Assembly (NCBI RefSeq): GCF_048773025.1
Contig: NC_133546.1
Coordinates: 81,156,316 to 81,220,315, forward strand
Source of the DNA: Camelus bactrianus
Lineage: Eukaryota > Chordata > Mammalia > Artiodactyla > Camelidae
DNA: 64,000 bases
Reading direction: 5' to 3'
How positions within the stretch are numbered: the first letter of the stretch is position 1; the number at the start of each line of letters is the position of its first letter. The translations under genes and the position numbers were made by a program. Below, piece by piece: positions 39,317 to 52,513 of the stretch. Below the pieces are notes generated by a model. The model saw nothing but the letters and a program-made list of their open reading frames with translations, was not told the origin of the DNA and did not search any database.

Positions 39317-41557
39317 TGTGAAAGCCGTCCTTCACCTAGCTTGTTGGGAACACAAAGTTTCTTTTCAGTTGCAAACTCCACTCCATACATATATATGGGG
39401 AGGTACTAGCTCCAACTCGGTTTTACAGTGAAAACTGCAGGAACTTCAAACCGGCACTAGGAAACAGACTGAGAAACCAGAGTAAAAGTTTCTCCTGCAA
39501 CCCGTTCCCTTTGTGCTAGATGAACGAACGTCTCTCCACATGCTCAGTTCTGAGAGATAAGTGTGTGTGAAAGCCGTACTTCACCTAGCTTGTTGGGAAC
39601 ACAAAGTTTCTTTTCAGTTGCAAACTCCACTCCTTACATATATATGGGGAGGTACTAGCTCCAACTCGGTTTTACAGTGAAAACTGCAGGAACTTCAAAC
39701 CGGCACTAGGAAACAGACTGAGAAACCAGAGTAAAAGTTTCTCCTGCAACCCGTTCCGTTTGTGCTAGATGAACGAACGTCTCTCCACATGCTCAGTTCT
39801 GAGAGATAAGTGTGTGTGAAAGCCGTACTTCACCTAGCTTGTTGGGAAAACAAAGTTTCTTTTCAGTTGCAAACTCCACTCCATACATATATATGGGGAG
39901 GTACTAGCTCCAGCCAGGTTTTACAGTGAAAACTGCAGGAACTTCAAACCGGCACTAGGAAACAGACTGAGAAAACAGAGTAAAAGTTTCTCCTGCAACC
40001 CGTTCCCCTTGTGCTACATGAACGAACGTCTCTCCACATGCTCAGTTCTGAGAGATAAGTGTGTGCGAAAGCCGTCCTTCACCTAGCTTGTTGGGAACAC
40101 AAAGTTTCTTTTCAGTTGCAAACTCCACTCCATACATATATATGGGGAGGTACTAGCTCCAACTCGGTTTTACAGTGAAAACTGCAGGAACTTCAAACCG
40201 GCACTAGGAAACAGACTGAGAAACCAGAGTAAAAGTTTCTCCTGCAACCCGTTCCCCTTGTGCTAGATGAACGAACTTCTCTCCACATGCTCAGTTCTGA
40301 GAGATAAGTGTGTGTGAAAGCCGTCCTTAACCTAGCTTGTTGGGAACACAAAGTTACTTTTCAGTTGCAAACTCCACTCCATACATATATATGGGGAGGT
40401 ACTAGCTCCAACTCGGTTTTACAGTGAAAACTGCAGGAACTTCAAACCGGCACTAGGAAACAGACTGAGAAACCAGAGTAAAAGTTTCTCCTGCAACCCA
40501 TTCCCCTTGTGCTAGATGAACGAACGTCTCTCCACATGCTCAGTTCTGAGAGATAAGTGTGTGTGAAAGCCGTACTTCACCTAGCTTGTTGGGAACACAA
40601 AGTTTCTTTTCAGTTGCAAACTCCACTCCATACAAATATATGGGGAGGTACTATCTCCAACTCGGTTTTACAGTGAAAACTGCAGGAACTTCAAACCGGC
40701 ACTAGGAAACAGACTGAGAAACCAGAGTAAAAGTTTCTCCTGCAACCCGTTCCCCTTGTGCTAGATGAACGAACGTCTCTCCACATGCTCAGTTCTGAGA
40801 GATAAGTGTGTGTGAAAGCCGTCCTTCACCTAGCTTGTTGGGAACACAAAGATTCTTTTCAGTTGCAAACTCCACTCCATACATATATATGGGGAGGTAC
40901 TAGCTCCAACTCGGTTTTACAGTGAAAACTGCAGGAACTTCAAACCGGCACTAGGAAACAGACTGAGAAACCAGAGTAAAAGTTTCTCCTGCAACCCGTT
41001 CCCCTTGTGCTAGATGAACGAACGTCTCTCCACATGCTCAGTTCTGAGAGATAAGTGTGTGTGAAAGCCGTCCTTCACCTAGCTTGTTGGGAACACAAAG
41101 TTTCTTTTCAGTTGCAAACTCCACTCCATACATATATATGGGGAGGTACTAGCTCCAACTCGGTTTTACAGTGAAAACTGCAGGAACTTCAAACCGGCAC
41201 TAGGAAACAGACTGAGAAACCAGAGTAAAAGTTTCTCCTGCAACCCGTTCCCCTTGTGCTAGATGAACGAACGTCTCTCCACATGCTCAGTTCTGAGAGA
41301 TAAGTGTGTGTGAAAGCCGTCCTTCACCTAGCTTGTTGGGAACACAAAGTTTCTTTTCAGTTGCAAACTCCACTCCATACATATATATGGGGAGGTACTA
41401 GCTCCAACTCGGTTTTACAGTGAAAACTGCAGGAACTTCAAACCGGCACTAGGAAACAGACTGAGAAACCAGAGTAAAAGTTTCTCCTGCAACCCGTTCC
41501 CCTTGTGCTAGATGAACGAACGTCTCTCCACATGCTCAGTTCTGAGAGATAAGTGTG

Positions 41558-43300
41558 TGTGAAAGCCGTCCTTCACCTAGCTTGTTGGGAACACAAAGTT
41601 TCTTTTCAGTTGCAAACTCCACTCCATACTTATATATGGGGAGGTACTAGCTCCAACTCGGTTTTACAGTGAAAACTGCAGGAACTTCAAACCGGCACTA
41701 GGAAACAGACTGAGAAAACAGAGTAAAAGTTTCTCCTGCAACCCGTTCCCTTTGTGCTAGATGAACGAACGTCTCTCCACATGCTCAGTTCTGAGAGATA
41801 AGTGTGTGTGAAAGCCGTCCTTCACCTAGCTTGTTGGGAACACAAAGTTTCTTTTCAGTTGCAAACTCCACTCCATACATATATATGGGGAGGTACTAGC
41901 TCCAACCAGGTTTTACAGTGAAAACTGCAGGAACTTCAAACCGGCACTAGGAAACAGACTGAGAAACCAGAGTAAAAGTTTCTCCTGCAACCCGTTCCCC
42001 TTGTGCTAGATGAACGAACGTCTCTCCACATGCTCAGTTCTGAGAGATAAGTGTGTGTGAAAGCCGTCCTTCACCTAGCTTGTTGGGAACACAAAGTTTC
42101 TTTTCAGTTGCAAACTCCACTCCATACATATATATGGGGAGGTACTAGCTCCAACTCGGTTTTACAGTGAAAACTGCAGGAACTTCAAACCGGCACTAGG
42201 AAACAGACTGAGAAACCAGAGAAAAAGTTTTTCCTGCAACCCGTTCCCCTTGTGCTAGATGAACGAACGTCTCTCCACATGCTCAGTTCTGAGAGATAAG
42301 TGTGTGTGAAAGCCGTCCTTCACCTAGCTTGTTGGGAACACAAAGTTACTTTTCAGTTGCAAACTCCACTCCATACATATATATGGGGAGGTACTAGCTC
42401 CAACTCGGTTTTACAGTGAAAACTGCAGGAACTTCAAACCGGCACTAGGAAACAGACTGAGAAACCAGAGTAAAAGTTTCTCCTGCAACCCATTCCCCTT
42501 GTGCTAGATGAACGAACGTCTCTCCACATGCTCAGTTCTGAGAGATAAGTGTGTGTGAAAGCCGTCCTTCACCTAGCTTGTTGGGAACACAAAGTTTCTT
42601 TTCAGTTGCAAACTCCACTCCATACATATATATGGGGAGGTACTAGCTCCAACCAGGTTTTACAGTGAAAACTGCAGGAACTTCAAACCGGCACTAGGAA
42701 AGAGACTGAGAAACCAGAGTAAAAGTTTCTCCTGCAACCCGTTCCCCTTGTGCTAGATGAACGAATGTCTCTCCACATGCTCAGTTCTGAGAGATAAGTG
42801 TGTGTGAAAGCCGTCCTTCACCTAGCTTGTTGGGAACACAAAGTTTCTTTTCAGTTGCAAACTCCACTCCATACATATATATGGGGAGGTACTAGCTCCA
42901 ACTCGGTTTTACAGTGAAAACTGCAAGAACTTCAAACCGGCACTAGGAAACAGACTGAGAAACCAGAGTAAAAGTTTCTCCTGCAACCCGTTCCCCTTGT
43001 GCTAGATGAACGAACGTCTCTCCACATGCTCAGTTCTGAGAGATAAGTGTGTGTGAAAGCCGTCCTTCACCTAGCTTGTTGGGAACACAAAGTTTCTTTT
43101 CAGTTGCAAACTCCACTCCATACATATATATGAGGAGGTACTAGCTCCAACTCGGTTTTACAGTGAAAACTGCAGGAACTTCAAATCGGCAGTAGGAAAA
43201 AGACTGAGAAACCAGAGTAAAAGTTTCTCCTGCAACCCGTTCCCCTTGTGCTAGATGAACGAACGTCCCTCCACATGCTCAGTTCTGAGAGATAAGTGTG
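41558..43300 (+). repeat. 18-monomer-offset duplication, right copy
   Basis: This is the partner of 37,076-38,818. Private substitutions include CGAATGTC near 42,764, GCAAGAAC near 42,924, and ATGAGGAGG with AAATCGGC in the monomer at 43,052. The last two monomer types (CCAACCAGG with AAAGAGAC, then AAATCGGCAGTAGG) occur again immediately at 43,301-43,798, so a further local duplication followed. Confidence 0.83.
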
Positions 43301-43549
43301 TGTGAAAGCCGTCCTTCACCTAGCTTGTTGGGAACACAAAGTTTCTTTTCAGTTGCAAACTCCACTCCATACATATATATGGGGAGGTACTAGCTCCAAC
43401 CAGGTTTTACAGTGAAAACTGCAGGAACTTCAAACCGGCACTAGGAAAGAGACTGAGAAACCAGAGTAAAAGTTTCTCCTGCAACCCGTTCCCCTTGTGC
43501 TAGATGAACGAACGTCTCTCCACATGCTCAGTTCTGAGAGATAAGTGTG

Positions 43550-44296
43550 TGTGAAAGCCGTCCTTCACCTAGCTTGTTGGGAACACAAAGTTTCTTTTCA
43601 GTTGCAAACTCCACTCCATACATATATATGGGGAGGTACTAGCTCCAACTCGGTTTTACAGTGAAAACTGCAGGAACTTCAAATCGGCAGTAGGAAAAAG
43701 ACTGAGAAACCAGAGTAAAAGTTTCTCCTGCAACCCGTTCCCCTTGTGCTAGATGAACGAACGTCCCTCCACATGCTCAGTTCTGAGAGATAAGTGTGTG
43801 TGAAAGCCGTCCTTCACCTAGCTTGTTGGGAACACAAAGTTTCTTTTCAGTTGCAAACTCCACTCCATACATATATATAGGGAGGTACTAGCTCCAACTC
43901 GGTTTTACAGTGAAAACTGCAGGAACTTCAAACCGGCACTAGGAAACAGACTGAGAAACCAGAGTAAAAGTTTCTCCTGCAACCCGTTCCCCTTGTGCTA
44001 GATGAACGAACGTCTCTCCACATGCTCAGTTCTGAGAGATAAGTGTGTGTGAAAGCCGTCCTTCACCTAGCTTGTTGGGAACACAAAGTTTCTTTTCAGT
44101 TGCAAACTCCACTCCATACATATATATGGGGAGGTACTAGCTCCAACTCGGTATTACAGTGAAAACTGCAGGAACTTCAAACCGGCACTAGGAAACAGAC
44201 TGAGAAACCAGAGTAAAAGGTTCTCCTGCAAACCGTTCCCCTTGTGCTAGATGAACGAACGTCTCTCCACATGCTCAGTTCTGAGAGATAAGTGTG
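43550..44296 (+). repeat. Three-monomer cassette, copy 2
   Basis: This is the same trio, 4,980 bp (20 monomers) downstream of copy 1, with GTATTAC at 44,151. The first monomer has AAATCGGC in place of AAACCGGC, which destroys the CCGG site. The following monomer (44,297) is unusually divergent, with GCTGTCC, CCCATTCC, CGTGTCTCC and GATAATTG. Confidence 0.87.
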
Positions 44297-45043
44297 TGTG
44301 AAAGCTGTCCTTCACCTAGCTTGTTGGGAACACAAAGTTTCTTTTCAGTTGCAAACTCCACTCCATACATATATATGGGGAGGTACTAGCTCCAACTCGG
44401 TTTTACAGTGAAAACTGCAGGAACTTCAAACCGGCACTAGGAAACAGACTGAGAAACCAGAGTAAAAGTTTCTCCTGCAACCCATTCCCCTTGTGCTAGA
44501 TGAACGAACGTGTCTCCACATGCTCAGTTCTGAGAGATAATTGTGTGTGAAAGCCGTCCTTCACCTAGCTTGTTGGGAACACAAAGTTTCTTTTCAGTTG
44601 CAAACTCCACTCCATACATATATATGGGGAGGTACTAGCTCCAACCAGGTTTTACAGTGAAAACTGCAGGAACTTCAAACCGGCACTAGGAAAGAGACTG
44701 AGAAACCAGAGTAAAAGTTTCTCCTGCAACCCGTTCCCCTTGTGCTAGATGAACGAACGTCTCTCCACATGCTCAGTTCTGAGAGATAAGTGTGTGTGAA
44801 AGCCGTCCTTCACCTAGCTTGTTGGGAACACAAAGTTTCTTTTCAGTTGCAAACTCCACTCCATACATATATATGAGGAGGTACTAGCTCCAACTCGGTT
44901 TTACAGTGAAAACTGCAGGAACTTCAAACCGGCACTAGGAAACAGACTGAGAAACCAGAGTAAAAGTTTCTCCTGCAACCCGTTCCCCTTGTGCTAGATG
45001 AACGAACGTCTCTCCACATGCTCAGTTCTGAGAGATAAGTGTG

Positions 45044-46786
45044 TGTGAAAGCCGTCCTTCACCTAGCTTGTTGGGAACACAAAGTTTCTTTTCAGTTGCA
45101 AACTCCACTCCATACATATATATGGGGAGGTACTAGCTCCAACTCGGTTTTACAGTGAAAACTGCAGGAACTTCAAACCGGCAGTAGGAAAAAGACTGAG
45201 AAACCAGAGTAAAAGTTTCTCCTGCAACCCGTTCCCCTTGTGCTAGATGAACGAACGTCCCTCCACATGCTCAGTTCTGAGAGATAAGTGTGTGTGAAAG
45301 CCGTCCTTCACCTAGCTTGTTGGGAACACAAAGTTTCTTTTCAGTTGCAAACTCCACTCCATACATATATATAGGGAGGTACTAGCTCCAACTCGGTTTT
45401 ACAGTGAAAACTGCAGGAACTTCAAACCGGCACTAGGAAACAGACTGAGAAACCAGAGTAAAAGTTTCTCCTGCAACCCGTTCCCCTTGTGCTAGATGAA
45501 CGAACGTCTCTCCACATGCTCAGTTCTGAGAGATAAGTGTGTGTGAAAGCCGTCCTTCACCTAGCTTGTTGGGAACACAAAGTTTCTTTTCAGTTGCAAA
45601 CTCCACTCCATACATATATATGGGGAGGTACTAGCTCCAACTCGGTATTACAGTGAAAACTGCAGGAACTTCAAACCGGCACTAGGAAACAGACTGAGAA
45701 ACCAGAATAAAAGGTTCTCCTGCAAACCGTTCCCCTTGTGCTAGATGAACGAACGTCTCTCCACATGCTCAGTTCTGAGAGATAAGTGTGTGTGAAAGCC
45801 GTCCTTCACCTAGCTTGTTGGGAACACAAAGTTTCTTTTCAGTTGCAAACTCCACTCCATACATATATATGGGGAGGTACTAGCTCCAACTCGGTTTTAC
45901 AGTGAAAACTGCAGGAACTTCAAACCGGCACTAGGAAACAGACTGAGAAACCAGAGTAAAAGTTTCTCCTGCAACCCGTTCCCTTTGTGCTAGATGAACG
46001 AACGTCTCTCCACATGCTCAGTTCTGAGAGATAAGTGTGTGTGAAAGCCGTACTTCACCTAGCTTGTTGGGAAAACAAAGTTTCTTTTCAGTTGCAAACT
46101 CCACTCCATACATATATATGGGGAGGTACTAGCTCCAACCAGGTTTTACAGTGAAAACTGCAGGAAATTCAAACCGGCACTAGGAAACAGACTGAGAAAA
46201 CAGAGTAAAAGTTTCTCCTACAACCCGTTCCCCTTGTGCTAGATGAACGAACGTCTCTCCACATGCTCAGTTCTGAGAGATAAGTGTGTGCGAAAGCCGT
46301 CCTTCACCTAGCTTGTTGGGAACACAAAGTTTCTTTTCAGTTGCAAACTCCACTCCATACATATATATGGGGAGGTACTAGCTCCAACTCGGTTTTACAG
46401 TGAAAACTGCAGGAACTTCAAACCGGCACTAGGAAACAGACTGAGAAACCAGAGAAAAAGTTTCTCCTGCAACCCGTTCCCCTTGTGCTAGATGAACGAA
46501 CGTCTCTCCACATGCTCAGTTCTGAGAGATAAGTGTGTGTGAAAGCCGTCCTTAACCTAGCTTGTTGGGAACACAAAGTTACTTTTCAGTTGCAAACTCC
46601 ACTCCATACATATATATGGGGAGGTACTAGCTCCAACTCGGTTTTACAGTGAAAACTGCAGGAACTTCAAACCGGCACTAGGAAACAGACTGAGAAACCA
46701 GAGCAAAAGTTTCTCCTGCAACCCATTCCCCTTGTGCTAGATGAACGAACGTCTCTCCACATGCTCAGTTCTGAGAGATAAGTGTG
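45044..46786 (+). repeat. 23-monomer-offset block, left copy (contains cassette copy 3)
   Basis: Seven monomers match 50,771-52,513 at an offset of 5,727 bp (23 monomers). The order is the three-monomer cassette (GTATTAC at 45,645), CCCTTTG, GTACTTC with GAAAACAAAG and GAAAACAGAG, GTGCGAAAG with GAGAAAAAG, and CCTTAACC with AAGTTAC, GAGCAAAAG and CCCATTCC. Cassette copy 3 lies 1,494 bp (6 monomers) after copy 2. Confidence 0.86.
46040..46786 (+). repeat. Three-monomer unit, first copy (6-monomer offset)
   Basis: The unit is GAAAACAGAG with CTACAACCC, then GTGCGAAAG with GAGAAAAAG, then CCTTAACC with AAGTTAC and GAGCAAAAG. It is repeated at 47,534-48,280. The C of GTGCGAAAG lies at 46,291 and 47,785, an offset of 1,494 bp. 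The shared rare change CTACAACCC shows direct descent. Confidence 0.85.
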
Positions 46787-47035
46787 TGTGAAAGCCGTCC
46801 TTCACCTAGCTTGTTGGGAACACAAAGTTTCTTTTCAGTTGCAAACTCCACTCCATACATATATATGGGTAGGTACTAGCTCCAAATCGGTTTTACAGTG
46901 AAAACTGCAGGAACTTCAAACCGGCACTAGGAAACAGACTGAGAAACCAGAGTAAAAGTTTCTCCTGCAACCCGTTCCCCTTGTGCTAGATGAACGAACG
47001 TCTCTCCACATGCTCAGTTCTGAGAGATAAGTGTG

Positions 47036-47533
47036 TGTGAAAGCCGTCCTTCACCTAGCTTCTTGGGAACACAAAGTTTCTTTTCAGTTGCAAACTCCAC
47101 TCCATACATATATATGGGGAGGTACTAGCTCCAACTCGGTTTTACAGTGAAAACTGCAGGAAATTCAAACCGGCACTAGGAAACAGACTGAGAAACCAGA
47201 GTAAAAGTTTCTCCTGCAACCCGTTCCCCTTGTGCTAGATGAACGAACGTCCCTCCACATGCTCAGTTCTGAGAGATAAGTGTGTGTGAAAGCCGTACTT
47301 CACCTAGCTTGTTGGGAACACAAAGTTTCTTTTCAGTTGCAAACTCCACTCCATACATATATATGGGGAGGTACTAGCTCCAACTCGGTTTTACAGTGAA
47401 AACTGCAGGAACTTCAAACCGGCACTAGGAAACAGACTGAGAAACCAGAGTAAAAGTTTCTCCTGCAACCCGTTCCCTTTGTGCTAGATGAACGAACGTC
47501 TCTCCACATGCTCAGTTCTGAGGGATAAGTGTG
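47036..47533 (+). repeat. Two-monomer unit, first copy (7-monomer offset)
   Basis: The pair is TTCTTGGG with GGAAATTC and CGTCCCTCC, then GTACTTC with CCCTTTG and CTGAGGGATA. It is repeated at 48,779-49,276 (TCTTGGG at 47,061 and 48,804; offset 1,743 bp). CTGAGGGATA occurs only in these two places as far as I can see. Confidence 0.82.
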
Positions 47534-49774
47534 TGTGAAAGCCGTCCTTCACCTAGCTTGTTGGGAACACAAAGTTTCTTTTCAGTTGCAAACTCCACTC
47601 CATACATATATATGGGGAGGTACTAGCTCCAACCATGTTTTACAGTGAAAACTGCAGGAAATTCAAACCGGCACTAGGAAACAGACTGAGAAAACAGAGT
47701 AAAAGTTTCTCCTACAACCCGTTCCCCTTGTGCTAGATGAACGAACGTCTCTCCACATGCTCAGTTCTGAGAGATAAGTGTGTGCGAAAGCCGTCCTTCA
47801 CCTAGCTTGTTGGGAACACAAAGTTTCTTTTCAGTTGCAAACTCCACTCCATACATATATATGGGGAGGTACTAGCTCCAACTCGGTTTTACAGTGAAAA
47901 CTGCAGGAACTTCAAACCGGCACTAGGAAACAGACTGAGAAACCAGAGAAAAAGTTTCTCCTGCAAACCGTTCCCCTTGTGCTAGATGAACGAACGTCTC
48001 TCCACATGCTCAGTTCTGAGAGATAAGTGTGTGTGAAAGCCGTCCTTAACCTAGCTTGTTGGGAACACAAAGTTACTTTTCAGTTGCAAACTCCACTCCA
48101 TACATATATATGGGGAGGTACTAGCTCCAACTCGGTTTTACAGTGAAAACTGCAGGAACTTCAAACCGGCACTAGGAAACAGACTGAGAAACCAGAGCAA
48201 AAGTTTCTCCTGCAACCCATTCCCCTTGTGCTAGATGAACGAACGTCTCTCCACATGCTCAGTTCTGAGAGATAAGTGTGTGTGAAAGCCGTCCTTCACC
48301 TAGCTTGTTGGGAACACAAAGTTTCTTTTCAGTTGCAAACTCCACTCCATACATATATATGGGGAGGTACTAGCTCCAACCAGGTTTTACAGTGAAAACT
48401 GCAGGAACTTCAAACCGGCACTAGGAAACAGACTGAGAAACCAGAGTAAAAGTTTCTCCTGCAACCCGTTCCCCTTGTGCTAGATGAACGAACGTCTCTC
48501 CACATGCTCAGTTCTGAGAGATAAGTGTGTGTGAAAGCCGTCCTTCACCTAGCTTGTTGGGAACACAAAGTTTCTTTTCAGTTGCAAACTCCACTCCATA
48601 CATATATATGGGGAGGTACTAGCTCCAACTCGGTTTTACAGTGAAAAATGCAGGAACTTCAAACCGGCACTAGGAAACAGACTGAGAAACCAGAGTAAAA
48701 GTTTCTCCTGCAACCCGTTCCCCTTGTGCTAGATGAACGAACGTCTCTCCACATGCTCAGTTCTGAGAGATAAGTGTGTGTGAAAGCCGTCCTTCACCTA
48801 GCTTCTTGGGAACACAAAGTTTCTTTTCAGTTGCAAACTCCACTCCATACATATATATGGGGAGGTACTAGCTCCAACTCGGTTTTACAGTGAAAACTGC
48901 AGGAAATTCAAACCGGCACTAGGAAACAGACTGAGAAACCAGAGTAAAAGTTTCTCCTGCAACCCGTTCCCCTTGTGCTAGATGAACGAACGTCCCTCCA
49001 CATGCTCAGTTCTGAGAGATAAGTGTGTGTGAAAGCCGTACTTCACCTAGCTTGTTGGGAACACAAAGTTTCTTTTCAGTTGCAAACTCCACTCCATACA
49101 TATATATGGGGAGGTACTAGCTCCAAATCGGTTTTACAGTGAAAACTGCAGGAACTTCAAACCGGCACTAGGAAACAGACTGAGAAACCAGAGTAAAAGT
49201 TTCTCCTGCAACCCGTTCCCTTTGTGCTAGATGAACGAACGTCTCTCCACATGCTCAGTTCTGAGGGATAAGTGTGTGTGAAAGCCGTCCTTCACCTAGC
49301 TTGTTGGGAACACAAAGTTTCTTTTCAGTTGCAAACTCCACTCCATACATATATATGGGGAGGTACTAGCTCCAACTCGGTTTTACAGTGAAAACTGCAG
49401 GAACTTCAAACCGGCACTAGGAAACAGACTGAGAAACCAGAGTAAAAGTTTCTCCTGCAACCCGTTCCCTTTGTGCTAGATGAACGAACGTCTCTCCACA
49501 TGCTCAGTTCTGAGAGATAAGTGTGTGTGAAAGCCGTCCTTCACCTAGCTTGTTGGGAACACAAAGTTTCTTTTCAGTTGCAAACTCCACTCCATACATA
49601 TATATGGGGAGGTACTAGCTCCAACCAGGTTTTACAGTGAAAACTGCAGGAACTTCAAACCGGCACTAGGAAACAGACTGAGAAACCAGAGTAAAAGTTT
49701 CTCCTGCAACCCGTTCCCCTTGTGCTAGATGAACGAACGTCTCTCCACATGCTCAGTTCTGAGAGATAAGTGTG
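47534..49774 (+). repeat. 17-monomer-offset block, left copy
   Basis: Nine monomers match 51,767-54,006 at an offset of 4,233 bp (17 monomers). Markers are GAAAACAGAG with GGAAATTC, GTGCGAAAG (47,785/52,018), CCTTAACC with AAGTTAC (48,070/52,303), CCAACCAGG, near-consensus, TTCTTGGG (48,804/53,037) with CGTCCCTCC, GTACTTC with CCCTTTG, CCCTTTG, and CCAACCAGG. The first three monomers of this block are also the 6-monomer-offset repeat of 46,040-46,786. Confidence 0.86.
48779..49276 (+). repeat. Two-monomer unit, second copy (7-monomer offset)
   Basis: This is the partner of 47,036-47,533 and carries the same CTGAGGGATA. The later copy at 53,012-53,509 has CTGAGAGATA. Either that change arose after the 17-monomer duplication or the younger copy was converted back to consensus. 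Confidence 0.8.
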
Positions 49775-50770
49775 TGTGAAAGCCGTCCTTCACCTAGCTT
49801 GTTGGGAACACAAAGTTTCTTTTCAGTTGCAAACTCCACTCCATACATATATATGGGGAGGTACTAGCTCCAACTCGGTTTTACAGTGAAAACTGCAGGA
49901 ACTTCCAACCGGCACTAGGAAACAGACTGAGAAACCAGAGTAAAAGTTTCTCCTGCAACCCGTTCCCCTTTTGCTAGATGAACGAACGTCTCTCCACATG
50001 CTCAGTTCTGAGAGATAAGTGTGTGTGAAAGCCGTCCTTCACCTAGCTTGTTGGGAACACAAAGTTACTTTTCAGTTGCAAACTCCACTCCATACATATA
50101 TATGGGGAGGTACTAGCTCCAACTCGGTTTTACAGTGAAAACTGCAGGAACTTCAAACCGGCACTAGGAAACAGACTGAGAAACCAGAGTAAAAGTTTCT
50201 CCTGCAACCCATTCCCCTTGTGCTAGATGAACGAACGTCTCTCCACATGCTCAGTTCTGAGAGATAAGTGTGTGTGAAAGCCGTCCTTCACCTAGCTTGT
50301 TGGGAACACAAAGTTTCTTTTCAGTTGCAAACTCCACTCCATACATATATATGGGGAGGTACTAGTTCCAACCAGGTTTTACAGTGAAAACTGCAGGAAC
50401 TTCAAACCGGCACTAGGAAAGAGACTGAGAAACCAGAGTAAAAGTTTCTCCTGCAACCCGTTCCCCTTGTGCTAGATGAACGAACGTCTCTCCACATGCT
50501 CAGTTCTGAGAGATAAGTGTGTGTGAAAGCCGTCCTTCACCTAGCTTGTTGGGAACACAAAGTTTCTTTTCAGTTGCAAACTCCACTCCATACATATATA
50601 TCGGTAGGTACTAGCTCCAACTCGGTTTTACAGTGAAAACTGCAGGAACTTCAAACCGGCACTAGGAAACAGACTGAGAAACCAGAGTAAAAGTTTCTCC
50701 TGCAACCCGTTCCCCTTGTGCTAGATGAACGAACGTCTCTCCACATGCTCAGTTCTGAGAGATAAGTGTG

Positions 50771-52513
50771 TGTGAAAGCCGTCCTTCACCTAGCTTGTTG
50801 GGAACACAAAGTTTCTTTTCAGTTGCAAACTCCACTCCATACATATATATGGGGAGGTACTAGCTCCAACTCGGTTTTACAGTGAAAACTGCAGGAACTT
50901 CAAACCGGCAGTAGGAAACAGACTGAGAAACCAGAGTAAAAGTTTCTCCTGCAACCCGTTCCCCTTGTGCTAGATGAACGAACGTCCCTCCACATGCTCA
51001 GTTCTGAGAGATAAGTGTGTGTGAAAGCCGTCCTTCACCTAGCTTGTTGGGAACACAAAGTTTCTTTTCAGTTGCAAACTCCACTCCATACATATATATA
51101 GGGAGGTACTAGCTCCAACTCGGTTTTACAGTGAAAACTGCAGGAACTTCAAACCGGCACTAGGAAACAGACTGAGAAACCAGAGTAAAAGTTTCTCCTG
51201 CAACCCGTTCCCCTTGTGCTAGATGAACGAACGTCTCTCCACATGCTCAGTTCTGAGAGATAAGTGTGTGTGAAAGCCGTCCTTCACCTAGCTTGTTGGG
51301 AACACAAAGTTTCTTTTCAGTTGCAAACTCCACTCCATACATATATATGGGGAGGTACTAGCTCCAACTCGGTATTACAGTGAAAACTGCAGGAACTTCA
51401 AACCGGCACTAGGAAACAGACTGAGAAACCAGAGTAAAAGCTTCTCCTGCAAACCGTTCCCCTTGTGCTAGATGAACGAACGTCTCTCCACATGCTCAGT
51501 TCTGAGAGATAAGTGTGTGTGAAAGCCGTCCTTCACCTAGCTTGTTGGGAACACAAAGTTTCTTTTCAGTTGCAAACTCCACTCCATACATATATATGGG
51601 GAGGTACTAGCTCCAACTCGGTTTTACAGTGAAAACTGCAGGAACTTCAAACCGGCACTAGGAAACAGACTGAGAAACCAGAGTAAAAGTTTCTCCTGCA
51701 ACCCGTTCCCTTTGTGCTAGATGAACGAACGTCTCTCCACATGCTCAGTTCTGAGAGATAAGTGTGTGTGAAAGCCGTACTTCACCTAGCTAGTTGGGAA
51801 AACAAAGTTTCTTTTCAGTTGCAAACTCCACTCCATACATATATATGGGGAGGTACTAGCTCCAACCAGGTTTTACATTGAAAACTGCAGGAAATTCAAA
51901 CCGGCACTAGGAAACAGACTGAGAAAACAGAGTAAAAGTTTCTCCTGCAACCCGTTCCCCTTGTGCTAGATGAACGAACGTCCCTCCACATGCTCAGTTC
52001 TGAGAGATAAGTGTGTGCGAAAGCCGTCCTTCACCTAGCTTGTTGGGAACACAAAGTTTCTTTTCAGTTGCAAACTCCACTCCATACATATATATGGGGA
52101 GGTACTAGCTCCAACTCGGTTTTACAGTGAAAACTGCAGGAACTTCAAACCGGCACTAGGAAACAGACTGAGAAACCAGAGAAAAAGTTTCTCCTGCAAC
52201 CCGTTCCCTTTGTGCTAGATGAACGAACGTCTCTCCACATGCTCAGTTCTGAGAGATAAGTGTGTGTGAAAGCCGTCCTTAACCTAGCTTGTTGGGAACA
52301 CAAAGTTACTTTTCAGTTGCAAACTCCACTCCATACATATATATGGGGAGGTACTAGCTCCAACTCGGTTTTACAGTGAAAACTGCAGGAACTTCAAACC
52401 GGCACTAGGAAACAGACTGAGAAACCAGAGCAAAAGTTTCTCCTGCAACCCATTCCCCTTGTGCTAGATGAACGAACGTCTCTCCACATGCTCAGTTCTG
52501 AGAGATAAGTGTG
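50771..52513 (+). repeat. 23-monomer-offset block, right copy (contains cassette copy 4)
   Basis: This is the partner of 45,044-46,786. GTATTAC begins at 51,372, and the C of GTGCGAAAG is at 52,018. Differences include GTAGGAAAC for GTAGGAAAAAG, AAGCTTCTCC for AAGGTTCTCC near 51,440 (which creates an AAGCTT), GCTAGTTGGG near 51,790 and CATTGAAAAC near 51,878. Confidence 0.84.
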
